From assembly GCA_963757565.1 (NCBI GenBank), contig CAVWSB010000002.1:186001-250000 (forward strand): DNA of 64,000 bases, in the 5' to 3' direction. The notes under the pieces are model-generated. The model saw only the letters and a list, made by a program, of their open reading frames with translations. It was not told the origin of the DNA and searched no databases. Position 1 is the stretch's first letter; every line of letters begins with the position of its first letter. The DNA is from PALSA-894 sp963757565 (GTDB lineage Bacteria > Pseudomonadota > Alphaproteobacteria > Rhizobiales > Xanthobacteraceae). Made by a program: the position numbers and the translations under genes. Positions 1 to 11,200 of the stretch are shown piece after piece.

Positions 1-471
1 CCGGTGCTGGTCGTGCTGGTATGGACCTACTTCGCCCTGCCCTTGCTGATCGGCGTGACGCTTCCGCCGTTCTGGGCCGCACTCGTCGCCCTCACCGCGC
101 ATATCGCCGCCTATGTGGCGGAGATCGTGCGTGCCGGGGTGAGTTCGGTGCGCGCCGGCCAGTCGCGCGCGGCCTTTGCGCTCGGCATGTCGCGTGCGCA
201 GGCGATCCGCACCATCATCCTGCCGCAGGCGACGATCCGCATGCTGCCGGCCTTCGGCTCCATCCTGTCGATCACCATCAAGGACACCGCGATCGCCGCG
301 GTGATCGCAGTGCCCGAATACATGAACCGCTCGCAGACCGTCGCCGGACAGAGCTTCCACCCGATCGAAGTCTTTACGGTGGCGATGGCGGTCTATTTCA
401 TCATCCTGTTTCCGGCAACGCGCGCCGTGGACATGATCTACGGTCGGCTCGCGCACCTCGGCCGCTCATGA
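1..471 (+). CDS. Polar amino acid ABC transporter permease (HisMQ family), 5' end outside window
   Basis: Inner-membrane permease of an amino acid ABC importer, with the N-terminus cut off by the window edge. The visible 156 residues hold the last membrane segments and the cytoplasmic EAA loop (YVAEIVRAG...QSRAAFALGMSRAQA...ILPQ), which docks the ATPase and is diagnostic of the HisM/HisQ/GltJ/GltK type. The stop codon overlaps the ATG of the next permease gene as ATGA, so the two are translationally coupled. With two permeases followed by one ATPase this is the usual glutamate/aspartate or general polar amino acid importer arrangement. The binding protein gene should lie upstream, outside the window. 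The substrate cannot be told from sequence. Confidence 0.9.
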   Translation, partial: PVLVVLVWTYFALPLLIGVTLPPFWAALVALTAHIAAYVAEIVRAGVSSVRAGQSRAAFALGMSRAQAIRTIILPQATIRMLPAFGSILSITIKDTAIAAVIAVPEYMNRSQTVAGQSFHPIEVFTVAMAVYFIILFPATRAVDMIYGRLAHLGRS

Positions 472-1127
472 ACTTCGACTGGTCCGTGATCTGGCGCAAT
501 GCGGATGCCCTGATCGAGGGCACCTGGCTCACGATCGTTCTCGCCGTGGTGACGATGGCGATCGCGATCCCCGGCGGCATGCTGCTCGCGCTGATGCGGC
601 TCTCGGGCGTGCGCGCGCTGGTGTGGGCGAGCGCCGCCTTCACCGAACTGTTCCGCAACCTGCCGCTCATCCTTGTGATCTACACCGCCTATTACATCCT
701 CCCCGTCGCGACGGGCCTGAGCTTCTCGCCCGTCGTCACCGGCATCGTGGCGCTGAGCCTGAATGTGTCGGCCTACAACAGCGAGACGTTCCGCGCCGGC
801 ATCGCGTCGATCCGCAAAGGCCAGAGCGAAGCCGCCTTCGCGCTCGGCATGACGCGCTGGCAGGCGACCCGTGACATCGTGCTGCCGCAGGCGCTGCGCC
901 GCGTGCTTCCGGTGCTGGCGAGCACATGGGTCTCGCTGTTCAAGGACACTTCGCTGGTATCGGTCATTTCGGTCGGCGAGCTCGCCTATAATTCAATGCG
1001 GCTGCGCGCGCAGACCTATCGCGTGCTCGAAATGCTCACCGCGATGGCGGCGATCTACTGGGCGCTCGGCTATCCCCAGGCCAAACTCGTCGACTGGATC
1101 AGCCGTCGCTATGCGGTGACCGAATGA
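468..1127 (+). CDS. Polar amino acid ABC transporter permease (second subunit)
   Basis: A 219-residue inner-membrane permease starting MNFDWSVIWRN, a common start for the GltK/HisM subunit. It has about five hydrophobic segments and the EAA loop (YNSETFRAGIASI...QSEAAFALGMTRWQA...VLPQ, about residues 105-145). It overlaps the upstream permease by 4 bp and the downstream ATPase by 4 bp (ATGA both times), so all three form one operon. It should form a heterodimeric channel with the first permease. Length is normal and no defect is visible. Confidence 0.93.
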   Translation: MNFDWSVIWRNADALIEGTWLTIVLAVVTMAIAIPGGMLLALMRLSGVRALVWASAAFTELFRNLPLILVIYTAYYILPVATGLSFSPVVTGIVALSLNVSAYNSETFRAGIASIRKGQSEAAFALGMTRWQATRDIVLPQALRRVLPVLASTWVSLFKDTSLVSVISVGELAYNSMRLRAQTYRVLEMLTAMAAIYWALGYPQAKLVDWISRRYAVTE

Positions 1128-1903
1128 ACGCGCCGAGCAAAACGGGGCGGCGCCACGAAGGCGACACGCCGGTCCTCGAATATCGCAAGGTGGGCAAGCG
1201 GTTCGGCGATTTCGTAGCGCTCGCCGGCGTCTCGGCGGAGGTGCGCAAGGGCGAGGTCGTCTGCCTGATCGGCCCGTCTGGATCGGGCAAGTCGACGCTG
1301 CTGCGCTGCACGAACGGCCTCGAACTGATCGACGACGGCGCGGTCGCGCTCGACGGCAGGCTTCTGCCGCACGATTGGGACGGCATGCGGCGCGTGCGAC
1401 AGCGCATGGGCATGGTGTTTCAGAACTTCGAATTGTTCCCGCACAAGACCGCGCTCGGAAACGTGACCGTCGGTCCGGTGACGGTGCTGCGGATGGCGAA
1501 AAAGGATGCCGAAAATCGCGCGCTCAATATGCTCAAGAAAGTCGGCCTGGCCGACAAGGCGGCCAGCTATCCGGCGCAATTGTCGGGCGGGCAGCAGCAG
1601 CGCGTAGCAATCGCCCGCGCGCTCGCGATGGAGCCGGAGGTGATGCTGTTCGACGAGCCGACCTCCGCTCTCGATCCGGAGACCATCGGCGAAGTGCTCA
1701 ACGTCATGGCGCAGCTCGCCGAGGAAGGCATGACGATGATTGTCGTCACTCACGAAATGACGTTTGCCCGAAGAGTCGCCGACTGGGTCATCGTGATGGA
1801 TCGCGGCGCCATCATCGAGGAAGGCCCGCCTGAGCAGATTTTCGACGCGCCGACGGTGGAACGCACCCGCGATTTTCTCAGCCATCTCGGCTGGTCGGGC
1901 TGA
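1124..1903 (+). CDS. Amino acid ABC transporter ATP-binding protein (GlnQ/HisP type)
   Basis: A 259-residue ATPase energising the importer encoded by the two permeases upstream. Visible motifs: Walker A GPSGSGKSTLL (about residue 48), Q-loop VFQNFELFPHKTALGNV, signature LSGGQQQRVAIARAL, Walker B EVMLFDEPTSALDPE and switch His in VVTHEM. The start chosen is the ATG overlapping the permease stop. It has a slightly longer N-terminus (about 15 residues) than GlnQ. It is the last gene of the operon. Confidence 0.94.
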   Translation: MNAPSKTGRRHEGDTPVLEYRKVGKRFGDFVALAGVSAEVRKGEVVCLIGPSGSGKSTLLRCTNGLELIDDGAVALDGRLLPHDWDGMRRVRQRMGMVFQNFELFPHKTALGNVTVGPVTVLRMAKKDAENRALNMLKKVGLADKAASYPAQLSGGQQQRVAIARALAMEPEVMLFDEPTSALDPETIGEVLNVMAQLAEEGMTMIVVTHEMTFARRVADWVIVMDRGAIIEEGPPEQIFDAPTVERTRDFLSHLGWSG

Positions 1904-2040
1904 ACCGGGATAAACCACACGTGCAAACCGCTTTCAGGTCTAACATTCCCCGCCTGTCGCTTGATTGCGGCTCATGCCGCCTTACCCTTTGCGGCGTAGC
2001 CGGGAGTAATTGAAATCCATCTCTCGAGAGGTGCTTGCCG

Positions 2041-2385
2041 ATGAAAGTCACCTTTGACGACTACTGGCTCGGCTATCTGGCCGGCCACGCGCGGCCGGTC
2101 ACCCGCGTTTTGCATTACTTCGGGCTGTTCTTCGGACAGTTGCTCGGCCTCTATCTCTCGTTCGCGGTCGTGTGGTGGGCCGCGCTGATCGTGTGCCCGC
2201 TGAGCTATTTCATCGCCTACCTCAGCCATGAATGGGTCGAGGGCAATTCGAACAAGCCCTACGCGACGCGGCCGGCGTGGAGCGTCATCGCGTTCTTCCG
2301 CATGATGCTGCTCGACCTGACCGGACAGTTGCATCGGCAGACTGCGCGGCTCACGCCAGCGCACTTCGCCGCGGAGCATCCGTGA
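2041..2385 (+). CDS. DUF962 / Mpo1-like membrane protein
   Basis: A 114-residue membrane protein starting MKVTFDDYWLGYLAGHARPVTRVLHYFG, followed by two hydrophobic segments with the family's histidines (the His in RVLHY, and SHEWVEGN). The family includes yeast Mpo1, an iron-dependent dioxygenase of 2-hydroxy fatty acids. Whether the short bacterial forms share that reaction is not established. The ATG at 2041 is preferred over an upstream TTG because GAGAGG lies about 10 bp upstream. Its stop overlaps the GTG start of the next gene, suggesting co-transcription. Confidence 0.75.
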   Translation: MKVTFDDYWLGYLAGHARPVTRVLHYFGLFFGQLLGLYLSFAVVWWAALIVCPLSYFIAYLSHEWVEGNSNKPYATRPAWSVIAFFRMMLLDLTGQLHRQTARLTPAHFAAEHP

Positions 2386-2834
2386 CGTCTTTCGCGACAT
2401 CGATTGTCGCGTTGATCGTTGCGTTCCTTGGACTTGCTGCTGCGTTTCATTTCTACTGGGGCTTCGGCGGGCGCATCGGTCATCGCGTTTCGGTGCCGGA
2501 GCGCGTGGATGCGCAATCGCGCGCCGAGGGCACGCCGTTGTTCACGCCGTCACCCGTGGCGACGCTTGGTGTCGGCGTTGTGCTGACTCTGATCTGTGCG
2601 TCGCTCGTGCTCTTCGTGTCAGGCGCAACGCTCGGTGTGCCGCGCGGACTGTGGCGTATCGGAATGGCCTGCGTCGGGCTCGTGTTCCTGCTGCGCGGCT
2701 TCTCGTGGCATCCCTACTTCGGATTGTTCAAGCGCGTGCACGGCACGGCCTTCGCGCGCAACGACACGTGGTTCTACAGTCCGGGGTGCGTGCTGGTGGG
2801 CATTGGCTTCCTGTATTTCGCAGGAACCGGCTAG
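2382..2834 (+). CDS. DUF3995 family integral membrane protein
   Basis: A 150-residue protein with four predicted membrane helices, starting at a GTG that overlaps the previous stop (GTGA). The conserved region FHFYWGFGG near the N-terminus and the C-terminal DTWFYSPGCVLVGIGFLYF resemble DUF3995 proteins. No catalytic motif is seen and the function is unknown. Coupling to the DUF962 gene suggests a shared membrane role. Its 3' end overlaps by 4 bp the convergent TauE/SafE gene. Confidence 0.72.
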   Translation: MTSFATSIVALIVAFLGLAAAFHFYWGFGGRIGHRVSVPERVDAQSRAEGTPLFTPSPVATLGVGVVLTLICASLVLFVSGATLGVPRGLWRIGMACVGLVFLLRGFSWHPYFGLFKRVHGTAFARNDTWFYSPGCVLVGIGFLYFAGTG

Positions 2835-3595
2835 CGGATGATTCCGTCCAGCACCGGCAGGCTCACCAACAGCGCCACCACGATCAGCACGTAGCAGACG
2901 CGGCGGAAGAAGCTTTCGTCGGCGATGCCGAACAGCCGCGAGCCGATGAAAAGGCCGAGCCCGTAGGCCGGCCCGACGAGGAGCGCGAGTTTGAGGACCG
3001 TCAGCGTCATTACGCCGCCGATCGAATAGGTCACGATCGCGATCGATGTGGAAATCGTGAAATAGAGGATGATGTTGGCGCGTGTGATCGCAGCCGGGTT
3101 TGGCGAGCCGAGCCAGTACGCGACGATGGCCGGGCCGCCGACCTGCGCTGCCCCGCTGCACACGCCGCCGAACGCACCGACACCGAAGGTGAGCCGCGCG
3201 GTCGGCTTGCCGCGGAAGCGCCAGCCGGACATCAGGAGCGCCAGCATCGCGCTTGCCAGCACGACAATACCCCAGCGGATCTGCAGCGGTTGAAGATACA
3301 CCAGCATCACCGTGCCGATCGGGATCCCGATCGCGGCGCCGGCACCCATGATGCCGACCTCGTGCTTCTCGGCATTGCGCCAGGCATTCGGGATGAAGCC
3401 GATGGCGAGCACCGCGTCGGTGATGAGCAACAGCGGCGAGGCGATCTTCGGGTCGGTCACGGTCGCGGCAAGCGGCAGGAAGATCAGCGCGGCGCCGAAG
3501 CCGGAAAAGCCGCGCGCGGTCGCGGCGACAAAGGCGGTCGCGAGCAGGAAGGCGAGTGCGCCTGCTGACAGATCGGGAGGAATGAGGTCGGACAT
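2831..3595 (-). CDS. Sulfite exporter TauE/SafE family permease
   Basis: A 254-residue membrane protein with about eight hydrophobic segments and the two half-repeats of the TauE/SafE family (N-terminal FVAATARGFSGFGAALIFLPL; central FGGVCSGAAQVGGPAIVAYWLG). Members export or exchange organosulfur or other small anions, and the substrate is unknown here. The start MSDLIPPDLS is chosen because an upstream in-frame extension lacks family similarity. It is divergent from the gene at 3712. Confidence 0.88.
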   Translation of the reverse strand: MSDLIPPDLSAGALAFLLATAFVAATARGFSGFGAALIFLPLAATVTDPKIASPLLLITDAVLAIGFIPNAWRNAEKHEVGIMGAGAAIGIPIGTVMLVYLQPLQIRWGIVVLASAMLALLMSGWRFRGKPTARLTFGVGAFGGVCSGAAQVGGPAIVAYWLGSPNPAAITRANIILYFTISTSIAIVTYSIGGVMTLTVLKLALLVGPAYGLGLFIGSRLFGIADESFFRRVCYVLIVVALLVSLPVLDGIIR

Positions 3596-3711
3596 GTCCG
3601 GGCCAAGGCGGGGAGGCGACCCTAGCTTGCCCAAAGCGCCGATCGCCAATGACATTGCGTGATACGACGCACTCCGCCGGAACATCGAGTCATGCGGCGC
3701 GTTGCGCTTCC

Positions 3712-4176
3712 ATGACGCCCATCGCGCGCCTTGCCTGCTACGTGGCCCTCGTTACCGGCCTTTCATACGGATTGGTGTCCGGCGCGATGTGGCTCGCGCG
3801 GCCCGATCCGTCGATTCGGACCGAGGCCCGTGTGGCGCCGATTCCGCCGCGCATCGCGGCGAGCATCGAACGCAAGCGCGAGGCGCTTCCCGAAGCGGAA
3901 CCGGTCCGTGCGTCTGTTGCTGCGGAACTTGCGGCGTTGACCTCGGTCCCGCTGCCGATGGTGCGCCCAGATCCGGAGGCGCCCGCCATGAAGGAAGCCA
4001 GCGCCTCGCTGCAAACAGTCCCGTTCCCGCCGGTCCGTCGTGACGCACGGGCCCGGCACGCGGCACCACCCCTGGCCTTGCAGCCGGACACACCGGCCGA
4101 GCCGCCTGTCGCTCGCGACGAAGCGCCCCGCCCCGCGGTTCGCATCTCGACCGCGCGGTCCGACTTCCCGTACTAG
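3712..4176 (+). CDS. Hypothetical membrane-anchored Pro/Ala/Arg-rich protein
   Basis: About 154 residues: one N-terminal membrane segment (LACYVALVTGLSYGLVSGAMW) followed by a low-complexity tail rich in Pro, Arg and Ala, with no recognisable domain. The tail carries two similar proline motifs (SVPLPMVRPDP and TVPFPPVRRD). It probably sits in the inner membrane with the tail in the periplasm, as seen in many poorly conserved alphaproteobacterial envelope proteins. I do not recognise a family. Codon use is normal for the window, which supports a real gene. Confidence 0.5.
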   Translation: MTPIARLACYVALVTGLSYGLVSGAMWLARPDPSIRTEARVAPIPPRIAASIERKREALPEAEPVRASVAAELAALTSVPLPMVRPDPEAPAMKEASASLQTVPFPPVRRDARARHAAPPLALQPDTPAEPPVARDEAPRPAVRISTARSDFPY

Positions 4177-4192
4177 CGTAGCGCTTGCCCAC

Positions 4193-4219
4193 AAAAAAAG
4201 CCCCGCATCGCTGCGGGGC
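4193..4219 (-). terminator. Rho-independent terminator for the gene at 4251-4589
   Basis: Read on the minus strand, an 8-bp GC stem (GCCCCGCA / TGCGGGGC, tetraloop GCGA) is followed by seven Ts. It lies about 30 bp beyond the stop codon of the exported protein gene. Confidence 0.88.
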
Positions 4220-4250
4220 GTAGGCGTGCTCGGATCAAAGGACGCGCAGG

Positions 4251-4589
4251 TTATTTCGTCGGCGCCATGCTGGGCGTGCTGGAGCTCTGCCCGGGCGTAT
4301 CCGGGGATTGCTTGGCGCCGCCTTTGGTATTCTTGCCGAGGTTCTCGGTCTTGCCTTTGGAGCCCGCACCGGTCGGCGCCATGCTCGGCGTGCTGGAGCT
4401 CTCGCTCGAGTCGGCCTTGGGGGCCTTGGTCTTCTTGGTCTTTTTTGCGCTCTTGCCGGGAGCCTCGACTTTCGTGGTGCCCGGTGCCGTCGGCGCCATG
4501 GTCGGGTTGCTTGAGCTCGACTGCGCATTCGCGCCGAACGCGCTCGCCGCGACAATCGCGGCCGCAAGCGTCAATGCCCTGAGATGCAT
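4251..4589 (-). CDS. Exported Ser/Thr/Lys-rich repeat protein
   Basis: A 112-residue protein with a clear signal peptide (MHLRALTLAAAIVAASAFGANAQ, cleavage after AxA). The mature part holds three copies of a degenerate motif, SSSxPxMAPT, separated by Lys-rich stretches (KSAKKTKKTKAPK), with the last copy ending the protein. There is no enzymatic domain. It is probably periplasmic and disordered; similar small proteins are common and uncharacterised in this group. It ends in a strong terminator and starts divergently from the ATP synthase operon. The start at 4589 is fixed by the signal peptide. Confidence 0.7.
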   Translation of the reverse strand: MHLRALTLAAAIVAASAFGANAQSSSSNPTMAPTAPGTTKVEAPGKSAKKTKKTKAPKADSSESSSTPSMAPTGAGSKGKTENLGKNTKGGAKQSPDTPGQSSSTPSMAPTK

Positions 4590-4941
4590 ATGTTTTCCTT
4601 GGGGGTTACGATTGTTCGTCCGTGCAGATACGCGCGGCAAGGTTTCACCGCGCTGCGCGGGCAACGCGAGGTTCCATCGATTGTTCCAACGGGAATTCCG
4701 TAGGGTCGTGGATGGGGCACCGCCAACGCGGGGGCTCTGGCAACAGCCACCAGAAACGCCGGATCAGGCGCCCTCATGTTGCACCGCCACCGCCTCTATG
4801 TTAGCAAAATCGCGATTTTCGCGGGCCAACGGACATTTCGGGAAGCCGCGAAAGAAAGTCCCTTCAATTCCAAGGGCTTAAGGTGCCGGTCGCGGCGCCC
4901 TCGGGCTTGCGGAAAGCTTAGAAAAACAGGGCGCGGGCGGC
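4590..4941. promoter_or_regulatory. Divergent intergenic region upstream of the ATP synthase operon
   Basis: A 352-bp gap between the start of the exported repeat protein (minus) and atpH (plus), so it must carry both promoters. It contains a perfect 14-bp palindrome, AAAATCGCGATTTT, at 4806-4819, in a locally AT-rich stretch. That could be an operator, but no known factor is recognised. No ORF here looks coding. Confidence 0.45.
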
Positions 4942-5501
4942 GTGGCAGTCGAAAGCGGAATCGTATCCGGAATGGCGGGGCGTTATGCCACCGCGTTGTT
5001 CGAATTGGCGAACGAGACAAACGCCATCGACAAGGTGCAGGCCGACCTCAAGGCGTTCGCCGCGATGGTCGCATCGAGCCCCGATCTGACGCGCCTCGTG
5101 CGCTCGCCGGTGTTTTCGGCCCAGGATCAAGCGAAGGCGATCGACGCCGTGCTCGACAAGGCGAGCATCTCGGGTATCGCCAGGAATTTTCTGCGCGTGA
5201 TCGCGGCGAACCGGCGGCTGTTCGCCGTCGACCAGATTATCCGCGGTTTCAACGCCATGGTGGCCCGCCACAAGGGCGAAGTGACCGCGCAGGTCACCGT
5301 TGCGGAACAGCTTAGCGACGCGCGTATGAACGACATCAAGGGCGCGCTCAAGCAGGTCACCGGCAAGGACGTGCAGGTCGACGTTACGGTCGATCCCTCG
5401 ATCATCGGCGGGCTGAAGGTGAAGGTCGGCTCCCGCATGGTCGACGCGTCGCTGCGCACCAAACTCAATTCGATCAAGTTCGCGATGAAAGAGGCACGCT
5501 G

Positions 5502-5502
<1 letters not shown>
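4942..5502 (+). CDS. atpH: F1F0 ATP synthase subunit delta
   Basis: A 186-residue stalk protein (OSCP homologue) linking the F1 head to the peripheral stalk of ATP synthase at the inner membrane. The N-terminal helical domain starts GMAGRYATALFELANE and the C-terminus has the conserved DPSIIGGLKVKVGSRMVDASLRTKLNSIK. It starts with GTG at 4942. The stop overlaps the atpA ATG (TGATG). It is the first gene of atpHAGDC; the F0 genes are elsewhere, as usual in this order. Confidence 0.96.
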
Positions 5503-7031
<1,529 letters not shown>

Positions 7032-7043
7032 ATATCCGCCGTC

Positions 7044-7066
7044 ATGGCCGGGCTTGTCCCGGCCAT
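7044..7066. repeat. Palindromic intergenic repeat (family copy 1)
   Basis: A 23-bp imperfect palindrome (arms ATGGCCGGG and CCCGGCCAT) in the atpA-atpG gap. An identical copy in reverse orientation lies at 12299-12321. A second, related hairpin follows at about 7099-7120 (GCCCGGGTCGAGCCCGGGC). It resembles the short palindromic repeats scattered through Bradyrhizobium-like genomes. Confidence 0.75.
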
Positions 7067-7162
7067 CCCGAAAAGGCTGGCACCGTGCCCGCCTGAGCGA
7101 GATGCCCGGGTCGAGCCCGGGCAGACGAAACGAGAGACCGGGACTAGGTTCGGAACGGCTGA

Positions 7163-8038
7163 ATGGCGTCACTCAAGGACATGCGCGTCCGCATCGCCTC
7201 CACCAAGGCGACGCAGAAGATCACCAAGGCCATGCAGATGGTCGCGGCGTCCAAGCTGCGCCGCGCGCAGGCGGCGGCCGAAGCCGCGCGTCCCTACGCG
7301 GAGCGCATGGATACGGTGGTGGCCAACATCGCGGCCGGTACGGCCGGCTCTGCCAACGCGCCGCGTCTTCTCGGCGGAACCGGCAGCGACAATGTTCACC
7401 TGCTGCTGGTGTGCACGGGCGAGCGCGGCCTTTCGGGTGCATTCAATTCCTCGATCGTGCGCCTCGCGCGCGAGCACATCACCCGCCTCATGGGTGAGGG
7501 CAAAGAGGTCAAGATTTTCTGCGTCGGCCGCAAGGGCTACGAACAGCTTCGCCGCAACTACGAGCGGCTGATCGTCGGTCACACCGAGCTGCGCTCGGTG
7601 AAAGTCCTCGGATACAAGAACGCCGCCGACATCGCCGACAAGATCATCGCGATGTTCGAAGCCGGCGAGTTCGACGTCTGCACGCTGTTCTATTCGCGCT
7701 TCAAGTCGGTGATTTCACAGGTGCCGACCGCGCAGCAGGTCATCCCGCTCGTCGTCGAGGCCAAGGGCGATGCCACCGCCTCGGTAAGCTACGATTACGA
7801 GCCGGAAGAAGACGAAATCCTCGGCGAGCTTCTGCCGAGCAATCTCGCGGTGCAGATTTTCCGCGCCCTTCTGGAGAACAACGCGTCGTTCTACGGCGCG
7901 CAAATGAGCGCGATGGACAATGCGACGCGCAACGCGGGCGACATGATCCGCAAGCAGACACTGATCTACAACCGCACGCGCCAGGCGATGATCACCAAGG
8001 AACTGATCGAGATTATCTCTGGCGCCGAGGCGCTCTAG
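7163..8038 (+). CDS. atpG: F1F0 ATP synthase subunit gamma
   Basis: A 291-residue central rotor shaft of F1. The N-terminal MASLKDMRVRIASTKATQKITKAMQMVAASKLRRAQ and C-terminal NATRNAGDMIRKQTLIYNRTRQAMITKELIEIISGAEAL helices form the coiled coil that turns inside alpha3beta3. Length matches alphaproteobacterial AtpG. It is followed 20 bp later by atpD. Confidence 0.97.
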   Translation: MASLKDMRVRIASTKATQKITKAMQMVAASKLRRAQAAAEAARPYAERMDTVVANIAAGTAGSANAPRLLGGTGSDNVHLLLVCTGERGLSGAFNSSIVRLAREHITRLMGEGKEVKIFCVGRKGYEQLRRNYERLIVGHTELRSVKVLGYKNAADIADKIIAMFEAGEFDVCTLFYSRFKSVISQVPTAQQVIPLVVEAKGDATASVSYDYEPEEDEILGELLPSNLAVQIFRALLENNASFYGAQMSAMDNATRNAGDMIRKQTLIYNRTRQAMITKELIEIISGAEAL

Positions 8039-8058
8039 TTTCCGATTGAGAGGACGAC

Positions 8059-9481
<1,423 letters not shown>

Positions 9482-9501
9482 GCGGCGTAAGCAGGCAACC
9501 G

Positions 9502-9919
9502 ATGGCCACCTTTCACTTCGATCTCGTTTCGCCTGAAAAGCTGCTGTTCTCCGGCGAAGTCGATCAGGTCGACGTGCCGGGAACGGAGGGCGATTTCGGC
9601 GTGCTGGCCGGACACGCGCCGACCGTCTCGGCGCTGCGTCCCGGCATCATGCGCGTGACCGTGAATGGGCAGACGCAGAACATGGTGGTGCTTGGCGGCT
9701 TTGCCGAAGTCGCGCCGGGAGGCGCGCTCACCGTGCTCGCCGACATTGCCGAACTCGGTGGAGGATTTCGACCGCGACGTTCTGGCCGAGCGCATCACCG
9801 CGCAGGAGGAGAAGGTCAAGGAACTCGACGGCGGCGGCAATGCACTCGACCGCGCGATCGAGCGGCTCGACCACTTCAAGCAGGTCGACAGCCACCTGCA
9901 GGGCACAGCGCTGCACTAG
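9502..9919 (+). CDS. atpC: F1F0 ATP synthase subunit epsilon (one frameshift)
   Basis: The regulatory subunit of F1. The N-terminal beta-barrel (MATFHFDLVSPEKLLFSGEVDQVDVPGTEGDFGVLAGHAP) reads in frame 1 to ...VLADIAE; the C-terminal part SVEDFDRDVLAERITAQEEKVKEL reads in frame 2. The break is at GAACTC, 9751-9756; one base fewer (GACTC or GAATC) joins them. This is the same local sequence as the atpD break. Corrected length is about 138 residues, normal for the family. It is the last gene of the operon. Confidence 0.92.
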
Positions 9920-10174
9920 CTTTGCGTGCAGAGCGACCGTATGCGCCTCCTTTGAGGGAGAGCGCTACGCGGGTAGGATCAACAAAACTCGATTGAGTGA
10001 GGGCACGTGCACTCGTGCCACTCCGTTTCGCCTCCGACAATGTTCGTGCTGAACCACTGAGTTGCCTTCTCCCTCAAGGGCGCGAGCACACGATAATACC
10101 GTGCCGCCTTCCGCAACCGGAGGTTAACGTTTCAAGCCAACTCTATCGCCGCGTACCCATAATGAGTGGCGATC

Positions 10175-11137
10175 ATGCGTCGACTGGTCCGGATTTTGTC
10201 TCTCGCGGTGTGTGCCGTCGCGGTACTTGCGGCTGGCTTCGGTCAGACGGCGCGCGCCGATGATTGCCGTCCGCGCGCGATCGAAAGATTGCGTGCTGCG
10301 GCTCCGGACGGCTTTGCGGTTTATCAGAAGATCAGGGACAAGAAGTTCTTCTTGAACTGGATCGATTGTAGCGAGGCGGATCTCGGTCTGTCGACGGCAG
10401 TGCACGAGTCGGTGCATTTCATCACCGGCGAGAGCGATGCATTTCCGCTGGTGAACGGCGGTGAGATCAAGCGACCCCACGAGGTGACGGAATTCTTCGC
10501 GCCGTCCTTGATCGCGGGAAAGTTCAAAAGCAGCGAGCTGGTGTCGACCTACCTGCGGCGTGGCAGCGCCAGCTCCGCGACCGATTTCCTCTATCTGCTC
10601 GACGAACTCAACGCCTACACGCACGATCTCAACACGGCAGTGAATTTGCGCGCGCGCGCCGCCGGCGAGGACGAACAAGTCGATCATCGCGACGGATTGG
10701 CCTCGCTGATGGCATTCGTCGCACTGTACGCGGAGCGTGCCGAGGAGAGCGAGCCCGCGACCTGGAACGGCCTGCTCCAGCCGCGCGTCGCAAAAGCGGT
10801 TGCTGCATTATGGGGGCGCGCCGAGAAAGTCATCGCGTCGTCGTGCGGCATTCCGGATTTTGGTACCGACGACAAGCGGCTGATCCGGCAATTCTGTCAG
10901 GCGAGGCCGCAGGCTTCGTTGCAGAAGATCCTCGGTCGCGCGCCCGTTTGCCCGACCGCGTGCCTCAAGTCCGTGCCGGTCGCCGCCGGAGAGAGCGAAC
11001 CCCAGCTGGACACGATGCCAACCGGCAGCGTGCGCCCCCAACCGGCGGCGAATCCGCTTCGTCCGTTCTGGAGCCGCGCCGTGAGCGGTTCTTCACGGCT
11101 GGACGTCCGCGGGTCCGACGGCACACCTGAGAATTAG
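10175..11137 (+). CDS. Exported protein with HExxH motif, possible zinc-dependent hydrolase
   Basis: About 320 residues. The start at 10175 gives a signal peptide (MRRLVRILSLAVCAVAVLAAG, then QTARADD). At about residues 75-85 lies HESVHFITGE, fitting the zincin consensus HExxH. A later Glu-rich helix (LLDELNAYTHDLN, about residue 145) could supply further ligands. Cysteines are scattered (DDCRPR, IDCSEAD, SCGIPDF, RQFCQ, VCPTACLK), suggesting disulfides in the periplasm. The C-terminal 50 residues are low complexity. I do not recognise the family; protease activity is inference from the motif alone. It lies between atpC and the rppH block. Confidence 0.65.
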   Translation: MRRLVRILSLAVCAVAVLAAGFGQTARADDCRPRAIERLRAAAPDGFAVYQKIRDKKFFLNWIDCSEADLGLSTAVHESVHFITGESDAFPLVNGGEIKRPHEVTEFFAPSLIAGKFKSSELVSTYLRRGSASSATDFLYLLDELNAYTHDLNTAVNLRARAAGEDEQVDHRDGLASLMAFVALYAERAEESEPATWNGLLQPRVAKAVAALWGRAEKVIASSCGIPDFGTDDKRLIRQFCQARPQASLQKILGRAPVCPTACLKSVPVAAGESEPQLDTMPTGSVRPQPAANPLRPFWSRAVSGSSRLDVRGSDGTPEN

Positions 11138-11155
11138 GCGCGCCCGCGACTTGGC

Positions 11156-11183
11156 CGTGCGGCAGCACGAGGCGTGCCGCACG
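11156..11183. terminator. Hairpin between convergent genes
   Basis: A perfect 9-bp stem (CGTGCGGCA / TGCCGCACG) with a 10-nt loop, placed between the ends of the HExxH gene (plus) and the His-rich gene (minus). No T-run follows on either strand, so bidirectional termination is only plausible. Confidence 0.45.
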
Positions 11184-11200
11184 CCCTATGCCGGCTCCCG

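Noticed and set aside
2651..3568. Plus-strand 305-codon ORF opposite the TauE/SafE gene
   Set aside because: Arg/Asp-rich shadow without domain; the membrane protein on the minus strand is convincing.
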